Assembly (NCBI RefSeq): GCF_020497125.1
Contig: NC_059084.1
Coordinates: forward strand, 32,518,203 to 32,582,202
Direction: 5' to 3'
Length of the DNA: 64,000 nt
Source: Mauremys mutica
Taxonomy: Eukaryota > Chordata > Testudines > Geoemydidae
The position numbers and the translations under genes were made by a program. The notes under the pieces are model-generated. The model saw only the letters and a list, made by a program, of their open reading frames with translations, was not told the origin of the DNA and ran no database searches. Below, in pieces: positions 1 through 12,700 of the stretch (its first letter is position 1; every line of letters starts with the position of its first letter).

Positions 1-298
1 AGTTCCAGCCCCATGTGCCACATTGCATTTACCATGCACTTTACTATTCCTCTGAGCAGCTCCAGACAGACACCAGTTGAAAATATTTCTCTCATTTCCC
101 TTCTGCCCAAATCTGGAATTCTCCCCGCAAATGACACTGGCCTCTGGGGAATACTGCGGATGTCTTAGCCAGCCTTATACCTGTCGCTTGTCCATCTCCT
201 GAGCCAGCACGGCTGGAAATGTTTGCTTTATCCCATTAGAAAGCCAGAGAGCCCCCTTGCCAATGAGGTACGGCTTCTGGGACATATTTTTAGACTTA
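1..298. other. Unassigned sequence
   Basis: No gene, repeat family or structured element is recognised before the CR1 LINE begins near 299. Confidence 0.4.
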
Positions 299-2980
299 TG
301 CTGGAATATTGGTATAGAAGGGTACAACTTGCTGAGGAAGGGCAGGCAGGGAAAAAAGGGAGGTGTTGCCTTATATATTAAAAATGTGTATCCTTGGACT
401 GAGATTGAGCTGGAAATAGGAGACAGACTGGTCAAAAGTCTCTGGATAAGGATAAAAGGGCTAAAAAACAAGGGTGATGTCAGGGTAGGGGTCTACTACA
501 GACCAGCTAACCAGGAAGAAAAGGTGGATGAGGCTTTTTTTAAAACAACAAAATCATCCAAAGCACAGGACTGGGTGGTGATGGGGGACTTCAACTACTC
601 AGGCATCTGTTGGAAAAATAACACAGCAGGGCACAGATTATCCAACAAGTTCTTGGAATGTAGTAGAGAGAATTTATTTCAGAAGGTGGAGAAAGCTACC
701 AGGGGAGAGGCTGTTCTGGATTTGATTTTGACAAATAGGGAGGAACTGGTTGAGAATCTGAAAGTGGAAGGCAGCTGGGGTGAAAGCGATCACGAAATGG
801 TAGAGTTCGTGATTCTAAGGAATGGTAGGAGGGAGAACAGCAAAATAAAGACAGTGGACTTCAGGAAGGCAACTTTAGCAAACTCAGGGAGTTGGTAGGT
901 AAGATCCAATGGGAAGCAAGTCTAAAGGGAAAAACAATTGGAGACAGTTGGCAGTTTTTCAAAAAGAGACATTATTAAAGGCACAAGAGCAAATTATCCC
1001 ATGCGTGGGAAAGATAGGAAGTGTGGCAAGAGTCCACCCTGGCTTAACCAGATGGTCAGTGATCAAAAAATCAAAAAAGAGTCCTACAAAAAAAGTGGAA
1101 ACTCAGTCAAATTACAAAGGATGAATATAAACACATAACACAAGTATGTAGGGACAAAATTAGAAAGGCCAAGATAGAAAATGAGATCAAACTAGCTAGA
1201 GACATAATGGGTAACAAGAAAACATTCTACAAATACATTAGACGCAAGAGGAAGATGAAGGACAGGGTAGGCCCATTACTCATTTGGAGTGGGGGGCAGG
1301 AAATAACAGAAAATGTGGAAATGGCAGAGGTGCTTAATGACTTCTTTGTTTTGGTTTTCACCAAGAAGATTGGTGGCTATTGGACATCTAACATAGTGAA
1401 TACCAGTGAAAATGAGGTAGGCTCAGAGGCTAAAATAGGAAAAGAACAAATTAAAAATTACTTAGACAAATTAGATGTCATCAAGTCACCAGGGCCTGAT
1501 GAAATGTATCCTAGAATACTCAAGGAGCTGACTGAGGAGATACCTGAGCCATTAGCAATTATTTTGGAAGACGGGAGAGATTGCAGAAGACTGGAAAAGG
1601 GCAAATATCATGCCCATCTATAAAAAGGGAAATAAGAACCACCAGGGGAATTACAGACCAGTCAGCTTAACTTCTGTGCCAGGAAAGATAATGGAGCAAA
1701 TAATTAAGCAATTTGACATCATCTAGAAGATAACGTGATAAGCAAGTCACCATGGATTTGTCAAGAACAAATCATGCCAAACCAACCTGATACCCTGTCA
1801 AAGAAAGCTAACAAGGCATGGGGGTGGGGAGAAGTGGTAGATGTGGTATATCTTGACTTTAGTAAGGCTTTTGATACTGTCTCGCATGACCTTCTCACAA
1901 ACTAGGGACATTGCAACATAGATGGAGCTACTATAAGATGGGTGCATAACTGGTTGGAAAACCGTTACCAGACTGTAGTTATCAGTGGTTCACAGTCATG
2001 CTGGAAGGGCATAACGAGTGGGGTCCTGCAGGGATCAGTTCTTGGTCCGGTTCTGTTCAATATCTTCATCAATGATTTAGATAATGGCATAGAGAGAACA
2101 CCTATAAAGTTTGTGGACAATATCAAGCTAGGAGGGGTTGCAAGTGCTTTGGAAGATAGGATTAAAATTAAAAATGATCTGGACAAATTGGAGAAATGGT
2201 CTGAAGTAAACAGGATGAAATTCAGTAAGGACAAATGCAAAGTACTCCACATGGGAAGGAACAATCAATTGCACACATACAAAATGGGAAATGACTGCCT
2301 AGGAAGGAGTACTGCAGAAAGAGATCTGGGGGTCATCGTGGATCACAAGCTAAATATGAGTCAACAGTGTAGCACTGTTGCAAAAAAAAAAGTAAACATC
2401 ATTCTGGGATGTATTAGCAGGAGTGTTGTAAGCAAGACACAAGTAGTAATTCTTCCACTCTACTGGGGGCTGATTAGGCCTCACCTGAAGTATTGTGTCC
2501 AATTCTGGGTGCCACATTTCAGGAAAGATGTGGACAAATTGGAGAAAGTCCAAAGAAGAGCAACAAAAACAATTTAAGGTCTAGAAAATATGACCCATGA
2601 GGGAAGATTGAAAAAAAATGGGTTTGTTTAGTCTGGAGAAGAGAAGACAGAGGGGACATGAGAACAGTTTTCAAATACATAAAATGTTAAAAGGAAGAGG
2701 GAGAAAAATTGTTGTTCTTAACCTCTGAGGACGAAGCAATGGGCTTAAATTGCAGCAAGGGAGGTTTAGGTTGGGCATTAGGAAAAACTTCCTGTCAGGG
2801 TGGTTAAGCACTGGAATAAATTGCCTAGAGAGGTTGTAGAATCTCCATCATTGGAGATTTTTAAGAGCAGGTTGGACAAACACCTGTCAGGGACGGTCTA
2901 GATAATACTTAGTCCTGCCCTGAGTGCAGGGGACTGGACTAGGTGACCTCTCGAGGTCCCTTCCAGTTCTATGCTGGTAT
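299..2980 (+). mobile_element. CR1 LINE, 5'-truncated, decayed ORF2
   Basis: A non-LTR retrotransposon copy begins inside the ORF2 endonuclease domain. The conserved endonuclease blocks GDFN (near 587) and SDHEMVEF (near 789) are visible. Reverse-transcriptase blocks follow: SPGPDE near 1486, a QGSVLGPVLFNIFINDL stretch near 2029, and RPHLKYCVQFW near 2476. The copy ends with the CR1 3' signature (ggtgacctc..ggtcccttccag..ctatg). ORF1 and the endonuclease N-terminus are missing. The coding frame changes several times (about 900, 1130, 1620-1940) and carries stops. The catalytic FADD box reads FVDN, so the copy cannot be active. Confidence 0.9.
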
Positions 2981-5900
2981 AAAGCTACAGTTTTCTGCTG
3001 TTAAGTTTTTGCAGGCAGGTTACGTCACTTATGCCACTGTCCCTGATTTGTGGGTACAATTTGGGACTCTCACAGTTGACACCTAAATTTTGGGACAATA
3101 AGTGCTCACAAAACTCTGCAGTGTTTTGTATTTGCTAATGGGAGCTTGTTAAGAGTCAGGCTGAAATGCCACGCTTTCTTCCAGCCCTGGTAGATCACAA
3201 GATCTCTGACCTTAATATGAATGGAAAAGCTATCGTCATTTATTGTAGATGTTTTTACAATACATCAGCTATTTCTCTCCCCTCTGAACCATACAATTGC
3301 ATTCATGTTGCTATGGCCATCTGGCTATGGATATGAAATATAGTGCCAGTAAGTGTTTCCTGAATTTTTTCAGGCATATGTAAACTAGTTTCTGTAAACT
3401 ATCTGATATCTAAAAACACACGACTGTGTGGCATAGTACCTGGATGGAGGGTTTAATGGCATTTGCTTGGGATGATCTGTGTAAGTGACTATCCCAAACT
3501 CATGCACATAGATGCTTGCATTGCTCTGCAGTCTCTATTATTCTTGCATCTGTGCTCCCTTCCTTTCAGCTTGTGCTCTGGAGAGTGACGGTATGAGCAG
3601 AGCCCGGCAAAGCCGTGGATAGCCGCACCCACACGTGCATTCGTATTGTTCACCATCTTTGCAGCTTGGCAGTGCCACCAAATTTTTGTATCCGCGCAGG
3701 ACTCTAGAATTGGTGTCAGTGGAAACACAAATGTAAGCACATGCTCCTGATGCTAATGAGACATTTGATTACACTCCTCTGCCTGGCCTCAACTTTGCTT
3801 GCGGAAGCAGTTGCCGGGTGGCTGCAATGCAGGATCGGGGCTTGTTTCCCGGCCTGCAGCTCCCCTTGCTGGCTTTCAGCAAATATTCTCAAGGGAGACT
3901 GGTCAAAACTCCAGCTTCCCCTCCCCTGGGCAATTCGGACACTTCACCATGTGCTTGCTGCAAACTGAGACAAAGCCAAAATAGCACAATCTCTCACAGA
4001 ACAGGAAGGTCAGTTCAACATTGACTTGCCTCTGACCCCCCAGTCCCTTCCGTGGGCTGTGCACTGCTGCGAGATCACCTCTCCTATGATGCAGCTCAGC
4101 CAGCCGGGAAGGCCCCAGTGCACAGTGGGAGATGTGGGCCAGCCAGGGAATCCTGCCCGCAGAGAACAGGGGCACGAGGCACCCAGCACTTTGGATTAAT
4201 GTTGAACTGACCCAAACTGAAATATTTCTATTCACGTCAACCTGACCCCAAAGGAAATATTTGGGTTCAATGGAAAAGTCTCAGCAAATTCCCTTGTGGA
4301 AAAGGCATTTTCTGTTGAGAAATCATGTTGGCCTCTCTGGCTTCCCCTTCCCCACACAGCCACTGCTCAAGTCCAGCCATCCCCAGAGTCCCCTCTGTGC
4401 CCCTCCCCCCCAGGGTCCAAAGCCACCTTCCCCCCACCCCACCTCAACAGGGCACCTCTCTAAGTTTCCTGTCAGCTTTCCTGCAGTAGTGCCTGATGCT
4501 GCAAACTCCCCCCCAACAGGGACCCCTGATGGGAACAGGGCGGGGGGGGGGGAACACAACCATTGTGATCTCTCAAACAAAATCACCCCAGAATGGATGC
4601 TGCACTCGTACTTCTCCCCCAGGAAATAAATCCTGCTGCCAAACAGGTTTGTTCCGCAATTCCCACCAACAAACATGAGCCTCCACTCTACTCCCTGCCT
4701 CCCCATTCCTTGCTGGTTCAAGCCCTGCCCCTCTCCCACACCCATCACTGGATCACAGCACAGCCCCCCCTCTACCCCTGCTGTCCCTTTCACTCTTCCA
4801 CCTGGGTCACAGCTCCACCTCCCCATGGCAGAGTGGCATTGGCACACGGCCCTTATCACCTTCCAACCCCCAGCACCAGGTCACAGCCCCACCCATACCC
4901 CTTCATCTCTGTATAAGGGGGCTGTTGGCCCTATACTGAAACTTGGGGAGGAGGGGAAGGATTGGTTGGCCAGCCCTCTCCCAGTCCCAGGAGAAAGGGC
5001 CAAAGAGGCATCAAGATCCTGAGACTGACAGACTCCAGGGCCAGTGGGGAGAAGCCAATTCTCCAAGTCAGCTGGATTGACAGGGCAGGCAGGCCAGTCA
5101 CGAGCCTGGGGGCCCATTCTCCACGTGAGCTGGGGCTGTCAGGGGCAGAGGAGAGCAGCAGCACAAAGCCAGACCACTGTGGCGGGAGCCATGGGCCAGA
5201 AGTGAGATAGCGGACGTTGGTGATGTCCCACATGTAGTGCCCCATCCACCTGGTTACCTCCTTTCATGCCAATCGCCTGGTGGGTTTTGATGGACAGGCC
5301 TGGACTCTTCTCAAGCCTGCTGTTGCTCAGCAGGGTGCAACTCTCTGATTTTCTTCCCCAATGAACTTATTCGGCAGTGTCACCAACCCGCTCCCTCCCC
5401 TCTGCCCCCCGCCTTCCTGGCAGGGCCACCAGGGCCGCTTGGAAAGGAAATTCTAACTACAGGCAACTCCCACTTACGTGCCAGATAGTTGGCGACTCCC
5501 AAGAAATAACAAACATGCTTTGAGAACATGGGCCAACCTTCTCCTCCCACAAAAGCAGCATGTCAAAGGTGCCAGGAGACCAAGGAGAGAGCCCTACTAA
5601 GCACCTCCGGGGAAGGGCAGAGCCCAATTCCACAGGCAAAGGCTCGCAGCCATTTGTTCTAACTGCAGGTTCCTTTCATGGGAGCTGCCCCACTGGGGAT
5701 CACAGACATTATGTCTTTGGCAGGTCTTCAGTAACAGGCGTTCCTCTGCAATGTGACATAGGAGACAATCAGCAGCAGTCAGGGAGGGTGTGGGGAGCAC
5801 GTATATCTGAGAGCTAAGAGGGAGCAGCTGCCCAATGCTTTGTTATTACACTCTCTGCGGGCCAGGGCCAATGGCTCCCGTGCTAGACGTATACATGAGC

Positions 5901-6700
5901 TGAACAGCTGGGGAGAATGAGGTCACTTGGTCTTTTCTCTCCAACATGAATCCCAGAGGCACCGTTTGCTTTCAGAGCCCTGGCTGCCCCACCTGTTCCC
6001 TCTCACTCCTGAATTGTCCCTTATGAGGCAGCTTTGTTTGTAAGCAGAACTGACACCTACTTGCCCTTTGATACACTTGTTTCCCCACTCCAAAGGGACA
6101 GCTTCAGGGTGCCAGGCAGGGACACAGAGCAGCTGAGTTCAGAAAGGCACCAGACAGCCACAATCTTTGGTGCTTGCAACCTCAGACCTTTTCTGTAAAG
6201 CTACAGCCAGGGCAAAGCAGCCTACGGCCATCTGGCCTGGGAAGAACTGTCTAGCAATAGGGGAGAGGAAGCATTATGCTCTTTCATTAAGCCATTTTAA
6301 GTGTGTTTTAAAATCTATTGTTTGTTAGAAAACCACTCCCTTTTATAGGAGAAAAATCCGGGGGGAGGAGGGTGTCAAGTAAACAGCCCAATGCAAAGAG
6401 AGACAGACCAGAATTGAAGTGTGAACAGAAGCATCTTTAGTGGCTGTAAGAGCACAAGTCAGCTTCACAAATAGAGCAGCTCTAATGTTACAGATTCCGG
6501 CAGCGCTGAGATCACTGAAAGGACCAGAAAACAGCAGCCGGCAACACAACACTTCATATTTATAACTCACTCATGCTGTTTGTCAGGTTTCTGTAGTAGG
6601 AAGTAGTTAACAGAACATTAAAAATGTTGGTTACGTGGCACCCTCCCAAAAGGGCCCACAGAAATGATAGTAGAAGGGTCTGGTGTCTGTAATCCAGAAA
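2981..6700. other. Sequence downstream of EIF6, C-rich block, no gene seen
   Basis: No host exon or recognised transposon was found. The part from about 4370 to 4920 is C-rich low-complexity DNA with loosely repeated CCCCACCC / CAGGTCACAGC motifs that leave open frames on both strands; these show no protein-like features. The EIF6 3' UTR must occupy the rightmost part, left of 6766. No AATAAA was found on the minus strand between 6300 and 6765, only TATAAA-type variants near 6558 and 6342. Confidence 0.4.
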
Positions 6701-6765
6701 GCAGATGAAACAGGAGCCTGGCATTCTGCTCCTGAGTCAGCGCCGGAAGGTCAGAGCAGCGCTTC

Positions 6766-6775
6766 TCATGTCAAA
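6766..6775 (-). CDS. EIF6: EIF6 terminal coding exon (10 nt) and stop
   Basis: Minus strand reads CTGTTTTCTTTCTAG|TTTGACATGA. After the AG left by exon 5 this gives Ser-Leu-Thr-stop, the expected EIF6 C-terminus, and completes exactly 245 codons. The strong pyrimidine tract and exact phase make this convincing despite the small size. Confidence 0.88.
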
Positions 6776-9700
6776 CTAGAAAGAAAACAGAAATCAGGTT
6801 TAATAAACGGAGAGCAGGTAAGGGCAGCCGGCATCTCCAGCTGCGGCACATCAGTCTCTTCACTGACCAGCTTTCTGCCCTATAATTCCTGAGGGTTGTC
6901 GTAGAACGCAAAGTTACATAAATCGAGAGTAATAGAACCAGTGCACTGGACCAAACGAGAACTCTCAGCCAGATTCACCAGGCCAGCAAGAACATGGTAC
7001 GTCTCCAGCATTCTCAGCCTTGCCTGGAGACCTGCATTGCCCCCAGAGAAAGTTCAAGCAGCCTCAGGTTTGCTCTGACTTATGCTCAGTTGCATCCATC
7101 CATTAAACCAGGAGCTGTGGAGCGGCAGCATGGAACTGTTTCACTCCATATCCCCAAGGACCATTCCTGTGGGCTAGCATAAAGGGGACCTTTCAACTGG
7201 AGCGGCATAGAGGAGTCACAATGGAAGCGAGGACCCAGCCACTAAACTGGGAGCACTCAGGCAGGGATGTGTCTATGTAGCTTGTCCACACACCGTGGCA
7301 CATAAAGGAGGTACAACCATAATCATAAGGGCAGGTAAAGAGACTTGGTTCCTAGCCTTTGTAGATGTCCAGCTCATTTAGAAAATGTATTTTCATAGGG
7401 CCTTTCAGCTCAAAGGATTCCAAAACCCCTTATAAACATCATATACAAGGACCCCCATATAGCCACCACTGGGGAGGACCATGGTGCACCACACCCCCAC
7501 TCAGGCCAGGACAAGGAACCACACACTTATAGCTAGGAAGTACATTGTTTAAAAGCCCTTTAAGGCAGCAGAAATACATCTGACCCATTGCTGGGCCCAA
7601 AGTGTTTTTTCAATTGGGAACTTTTGAGAAATCCCAGATCTTCAGCAGAGTCTCTATGATCACGTCGGTGAAGTCCCTGTCAGTCCTCAAACAGTGACAG
7701 GCCCAGTTAGTGAAAGTCGGGGCCAAGATATACAGCTGCATCCACACTGCAAAAACCTTTCACCAATGTCCCACAGTGGGTGCTCATCCACCAACAGTAG
7801 CAAGTGGTGACAATGGTGGTCATCATCACTAGCACGGCAGGAGGGTCACAGCTGTGTAAATGTGCTAAATTTAAACATGAAGAATTTTTAAACTATCAAA
7901 ATTTTATTCATAAGAACATAAGAAGAACATAAGAATGGCCAGACTGGGTCAGACCAAAGGTCCATCTAGCCCAGTATCCTGTCTTCTGACAGTGGTCATT
8001 GCCAGGTGCCCCAGAGGGAATGAATGGTATAGGTAATCAGCAAGTGATCCATTCCCCGCCGCCCATTCCCAGCTTCTGGCAAACAGAGGCTAGGGACACC
8101 ATCCTGGCTAATAGCCACTGATGGGCATATCCTCCATGAATTTATCTAGTTCTTTTTTGAACACTGTTATAGTCTTGGCTTGGTCAAACTTGGATAGTTT
8201 TGCAGATCTCACAGATCCAGAATTCCAGCCCAGTTTGAAGGAAACCAATTCAGTCATTTTAAAAGCTATGAATGTTTTATGTCACACATCACTGAGAAAT
8301 GCACTATTTCCACGTGCATATATACAGGCTTAATGGAAAAACCTAGCACACATCTTCAGCACATTGTTTTCAAATGCTCAGAACTTCTGATTAATCAAAA
8401 CCAAGGTTTTCCCTTGCAAACCAACCAAGCTGGTCCTTAAAGACTACACTATACCCAGGCCAAGGTTCAAGCTTCAGTCATTTTTGTTTTACTATGTCTA
8501 AAACAGTATGGTGAAATGCTTGTAGCAACTGAACGTCTCACTCACTGTTCTCAAAAACAGCTGAAGGGCTTTTTCTCAAAAATAAAATTAATCTTCAGGG
8601 GGAAACAAGCATGGAAAATTTCAGCCCATACACTTAATTTTCTAGAAGATGAGCACGTGAAAATTGAGGACAGAGCTTGGAAACTAATTATAGTGAGAAT
8701 TAGTAGGTTCCCATTATAATATCATAGAGGTAATAAGAGCCCTAAGCATGCTTATGAAAGTGACTAGCAGAAAAAGCAGAAAATAGAGCTTGTATCTTTT
8801 TAATTTTTGATACAACTTAGAATCTAAAGAAAACCCAATGGAAAGAAACGAATCCTGGAAAACAAACCTTGGCTAGCTCGTCTTTGCAGGTTTTGAAGAT
8901 GCATATGCACATCATGCGATGTCACCTACCTGTCAATCAAGGAATCTCTCATGCTGGTAGCAATGGCACTTGGCTGCGCTTCATTCAGTTTGAAGATGCT
9001 CTCGATCACCGATAGCTCTGTGCTGGTTGTGTCCAGCCCACAGAAGGCACACCAATCATTCACAACCATCCCTGCAGCAATAACCTCACTGCCACGATTT
9101 ACTGTTCCAGTCTGGCAAAGACAAACAGGGAGAGAAAGGGGTCAGCACAAGACCACAGTGACAGCAAGAGAGACCGCTAATCAATTATACTTTATTGCAT
9201 TGCTAGTCACCAGGGAAGGGCACCAGCCCAAACTATCCCGCAGACTCCTGTCACCACAATGCTTACAATGATTTGAGACCATCGTGTTTGAAAATGTTAT
9301 CTCCTTGATAGTAAGAAACTGACCGGGACACATTTTTGGGCTGAAGCATGGTACTTTTTTCATGTGGGTTCCATCCATAAGCAGACCTATATGGGTAATG
9401 CTGGTTCAACTATTTGCATCTATATAACTGGACAACGTAATATTTGGTTATTTAAAATTCTGTTTAGGAGACAGTGGTGACAGAGAGAAGCTTTTCTTCT
9501 ATGATGGATACTTCTGCTGAAAGGTGGACCAAGGTCCTGAGGAACAGGAGACAATGTACAGTCATTATTCCCCACATCCAGTCTCTTGCCCCTCTGATCA
9601 ACTGCTCAACTTTAGATCAGCTCCTAATTCAGGTTTCTAACCTCTGGCTTAAATACTGCCCAGTGCTCCTGGGGCATGGAGGCTGGGCTGGGCAGCAGTG

Positions 9701-12700
9701 GGTTCCCCATGTAGTCCCAGAGCAGGAGCAGTCACTTCCCCTCTCAGCCCAACTGCTGCACACCAGAGATTTATGCTACAGAGACCTCTGATTCCAAAGC
9801 AATTAAAGCAACCACGGAACTAGAGAACTAACAATGCTAAGCTACAAATAAAACCAGACAGCTTCTGAAGGCAGCGCTGCAAACGTATTCTCTCTCTCTC
9901 TCTCTCTCTCTCTCGCTGGAAGAAAATACACTTTAGAAAAACTAAATTGAAGGCGTTAATAGGACAGCTGACCTCTCTTTAAAGAAAGAAAAGCAGAACA
10001 AGAGCAAAAGCTAAGTGGCATTTAAACCCAGAAGAGAAATTAACTGCACAGAAATCAAGCAGAACACAACAGATGGGAAACTAAACGCTACAGCTATGCT
10101 GAAAGTGACAAATCGGACTGGGGACCAGTTTGCCACCGCGTGGTTCAAAGGGAACACAATTCTACCACTGGAATTTTTAAAAGGCCAGTAAAGGCCAAAT
10201 CACATCACTCCTTCCCCACACTCCAAGAAGATGACAACACAATACAGGACAGATCTCTCGTTAGCCATCAGAGTGCAACACCTTGTGAACAGGCAACGTG
10301 TCCTATGCAGCCCATTCAACTTCACTCCGGCAGCAAACCCAGAACAGCGTGGTACTACCTTCCAGGCCAGCTCCTCCCCGGAGTGCAATCAGCACAGGGT
10401 CACAGCAGTGTTCACACGGATAATGACGACATTTATTTTACTACTCCAACTTTGTTTGCCAGAGACTTTAGCACTGAAACATACACCTGCAGTTTAGAAG
10501 TTGGAGTGGGAAGTTTTGGCAGCTGGGGCATTTGGTACCCGGAAGACTTGAGCGGCTATTTGGGGGAGGAGGAAAGAGACACTACTGAGAGGGCACAGCT
10601 TCTTTTCACGTGGGCAGTGGTGAAACGAACGAGTCCACACTCTACAGCTGCCTGATAAAAGCTAGACGAGGCAGACAATGCAGCTGGGGGAAGGACACAA
10701 CATGGAGGCTGGGAAGATCCAAACCTCTCCTTAGAAGACTCTGGGGTGGGAAGGGAGAGAGAAAGCACAAGTCTACAAATGCCTTACCACAAGTGGGACT
10801 TGCAGCAGTGAGGAGAGCTCATCCTGGTCTTCAGTTGAAGTCTTTGGGTGCACAAGTCCTCCCTGGTTACTAAAAGCACAGTAACTTCCTACCAGAACCT
10901 GGTCTGCAACCGTCTGTCTGAAAACTTCTACTTTGAGCACATCTGCCAAGATCTCTTCAGTCTCCTGTAAATACATAAAACGAGAAGCGTGTGTCCTGGG
11001 CACAAATGTTATCTCAGAACTCAGAATATTATGTGAAAACCCCATGTTAGCTGAGCTGGGAGCAGAGCTACACTTGGAAGAAAACTTGCTCAGGGTGTTT
11101 TGGAAGAATCTATTTTGACTTTCAAGAGCTCATATTTTCATTTTGTAAGTATATTAACTACACCTGCTTTTAGGTCCAACAACAAAAAACAATTAGCACT
11201 CCATCATTCTCCTCCTTGACCTGCCAGTTGACTTCAACACAGTCAACCATGCTCCTCCTCTTCAATCTTACCCTCCCGTCCATGGTTTGATCATTTTGGA
11301 AGTTGAAGCTAGACTGGAAATACAGTGTAATTTTTTAACGGTGAAAGTAATTAATCCTTGGAACAATTTACCCAAGGTGTGGTGATTCTTCATCACTGAC
11401 AATGTTCAAATCAAGACCGGATGTTTTTCTAAAAAGACCTGCTCTAGGAATTATTTTGGGGAAGGTCTCTAGGTCACACTAGATGATCACAGTGGCTCCT
11501 TCTGGCCTTTGAATCTATGAATCTTCAACTATCATCTTTATGTTAAGATTCCTCACAGAGCCACTTCTCCACTCCAGATCTGTCATCTTCTATTCCATCT
11601 AGTACCTCAGCCGGTATCTCAGGTTTCCTAGTGAGTGTCCAGCTGTCAGCTTAAGCTCAATATGACCAAAACAGAGCTCTTAACCTTTCATCAAAAATCC
11701 TCCCCCTCCTTGTGGGTAACACCACCATCTTCACTATCACCTGGGCATCATCTTCAACATGGCCCTCTAGACTGACACATCCATGTGTCTGCATGTTGCC
11801 GCTTTTTCCTGCAAAAGTCCTAAGACCGCCGTTCTTCTCCAGCCATACAGCTAAAGCCCTTGTCTAGCCTCTCACCATCTCAATCACTACAACTTGCTCC
11901 ACTCCAGCCTTGATAAATCCCTTCTCACCTCACTTACAGCCATTCAAAACATGGCTGCAAAGGTAAGCTCTCCTGGCGCCTCCTTTTGACTGTCACCCCT
12001 CTTTGCATCCCTTCACTTGCTCCCCCTGCTCCGTCACAGCAAACACAAACTATTTGCATTCACTTTCAAGGCCCTTCACAGCCTATCCCCACCCAAGCTA
12101 GCATCTCCAATATGAATATCGAGATGTTGACTCAACTCCATTCTGCCAATAATCCCAGTCTCTACCATCCACTTATTAAACTTTCAAACAAGCACCCCCT
12201 ACTGTCACCTATGCTGCCCTACACATGGGAGAAACTTGTAAACAACCACAAAGCCATCTTCCTCTTTGTCCTCTTTCATGCTCCCTTTCTGCCGTGATGC
12301 CTCCAAAGCCTGAAGCTAGGCAGCAGGTGGCCTCAGACCACTGCGTATCATGCTGACCAATATGGTCTCGTTGTTTCCTTCTACCCTCAACCTCTTTGTT
12401 GTATTTGACTGTCTTTTGCCTTCTACTCAGATTAAAGCTCTTTGGGGCAGCAGGGACTGTCTCTGGTCTGTTTGTGCTACTGTAAAACAAGCAACAACAA
12501 CAATTCAAGAGGTGAGATCACCAGCACAGAGAGAACCTTTTCCCTAGTCCAGGTGCTGAACGGAACATGTACTTGCTCAATGGGAACAGGTGGAAGAATT
12601 ACACTGTCTCTTCTTTCAAGCATGGATACCAAATCCAATAGTTAGCACTAGTCTTTGGCAGCCCTCACTGACAAATCTGATTAGTAGTTGTCCAATTCCT

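Noticed and set aside
4261..5245. Several overlapping open frames of 80-180 codons in the C-rich block
   Set aside because: Low-complexity composition keeps frames open on both strands; no domain, splice context or conservation clue was seen.
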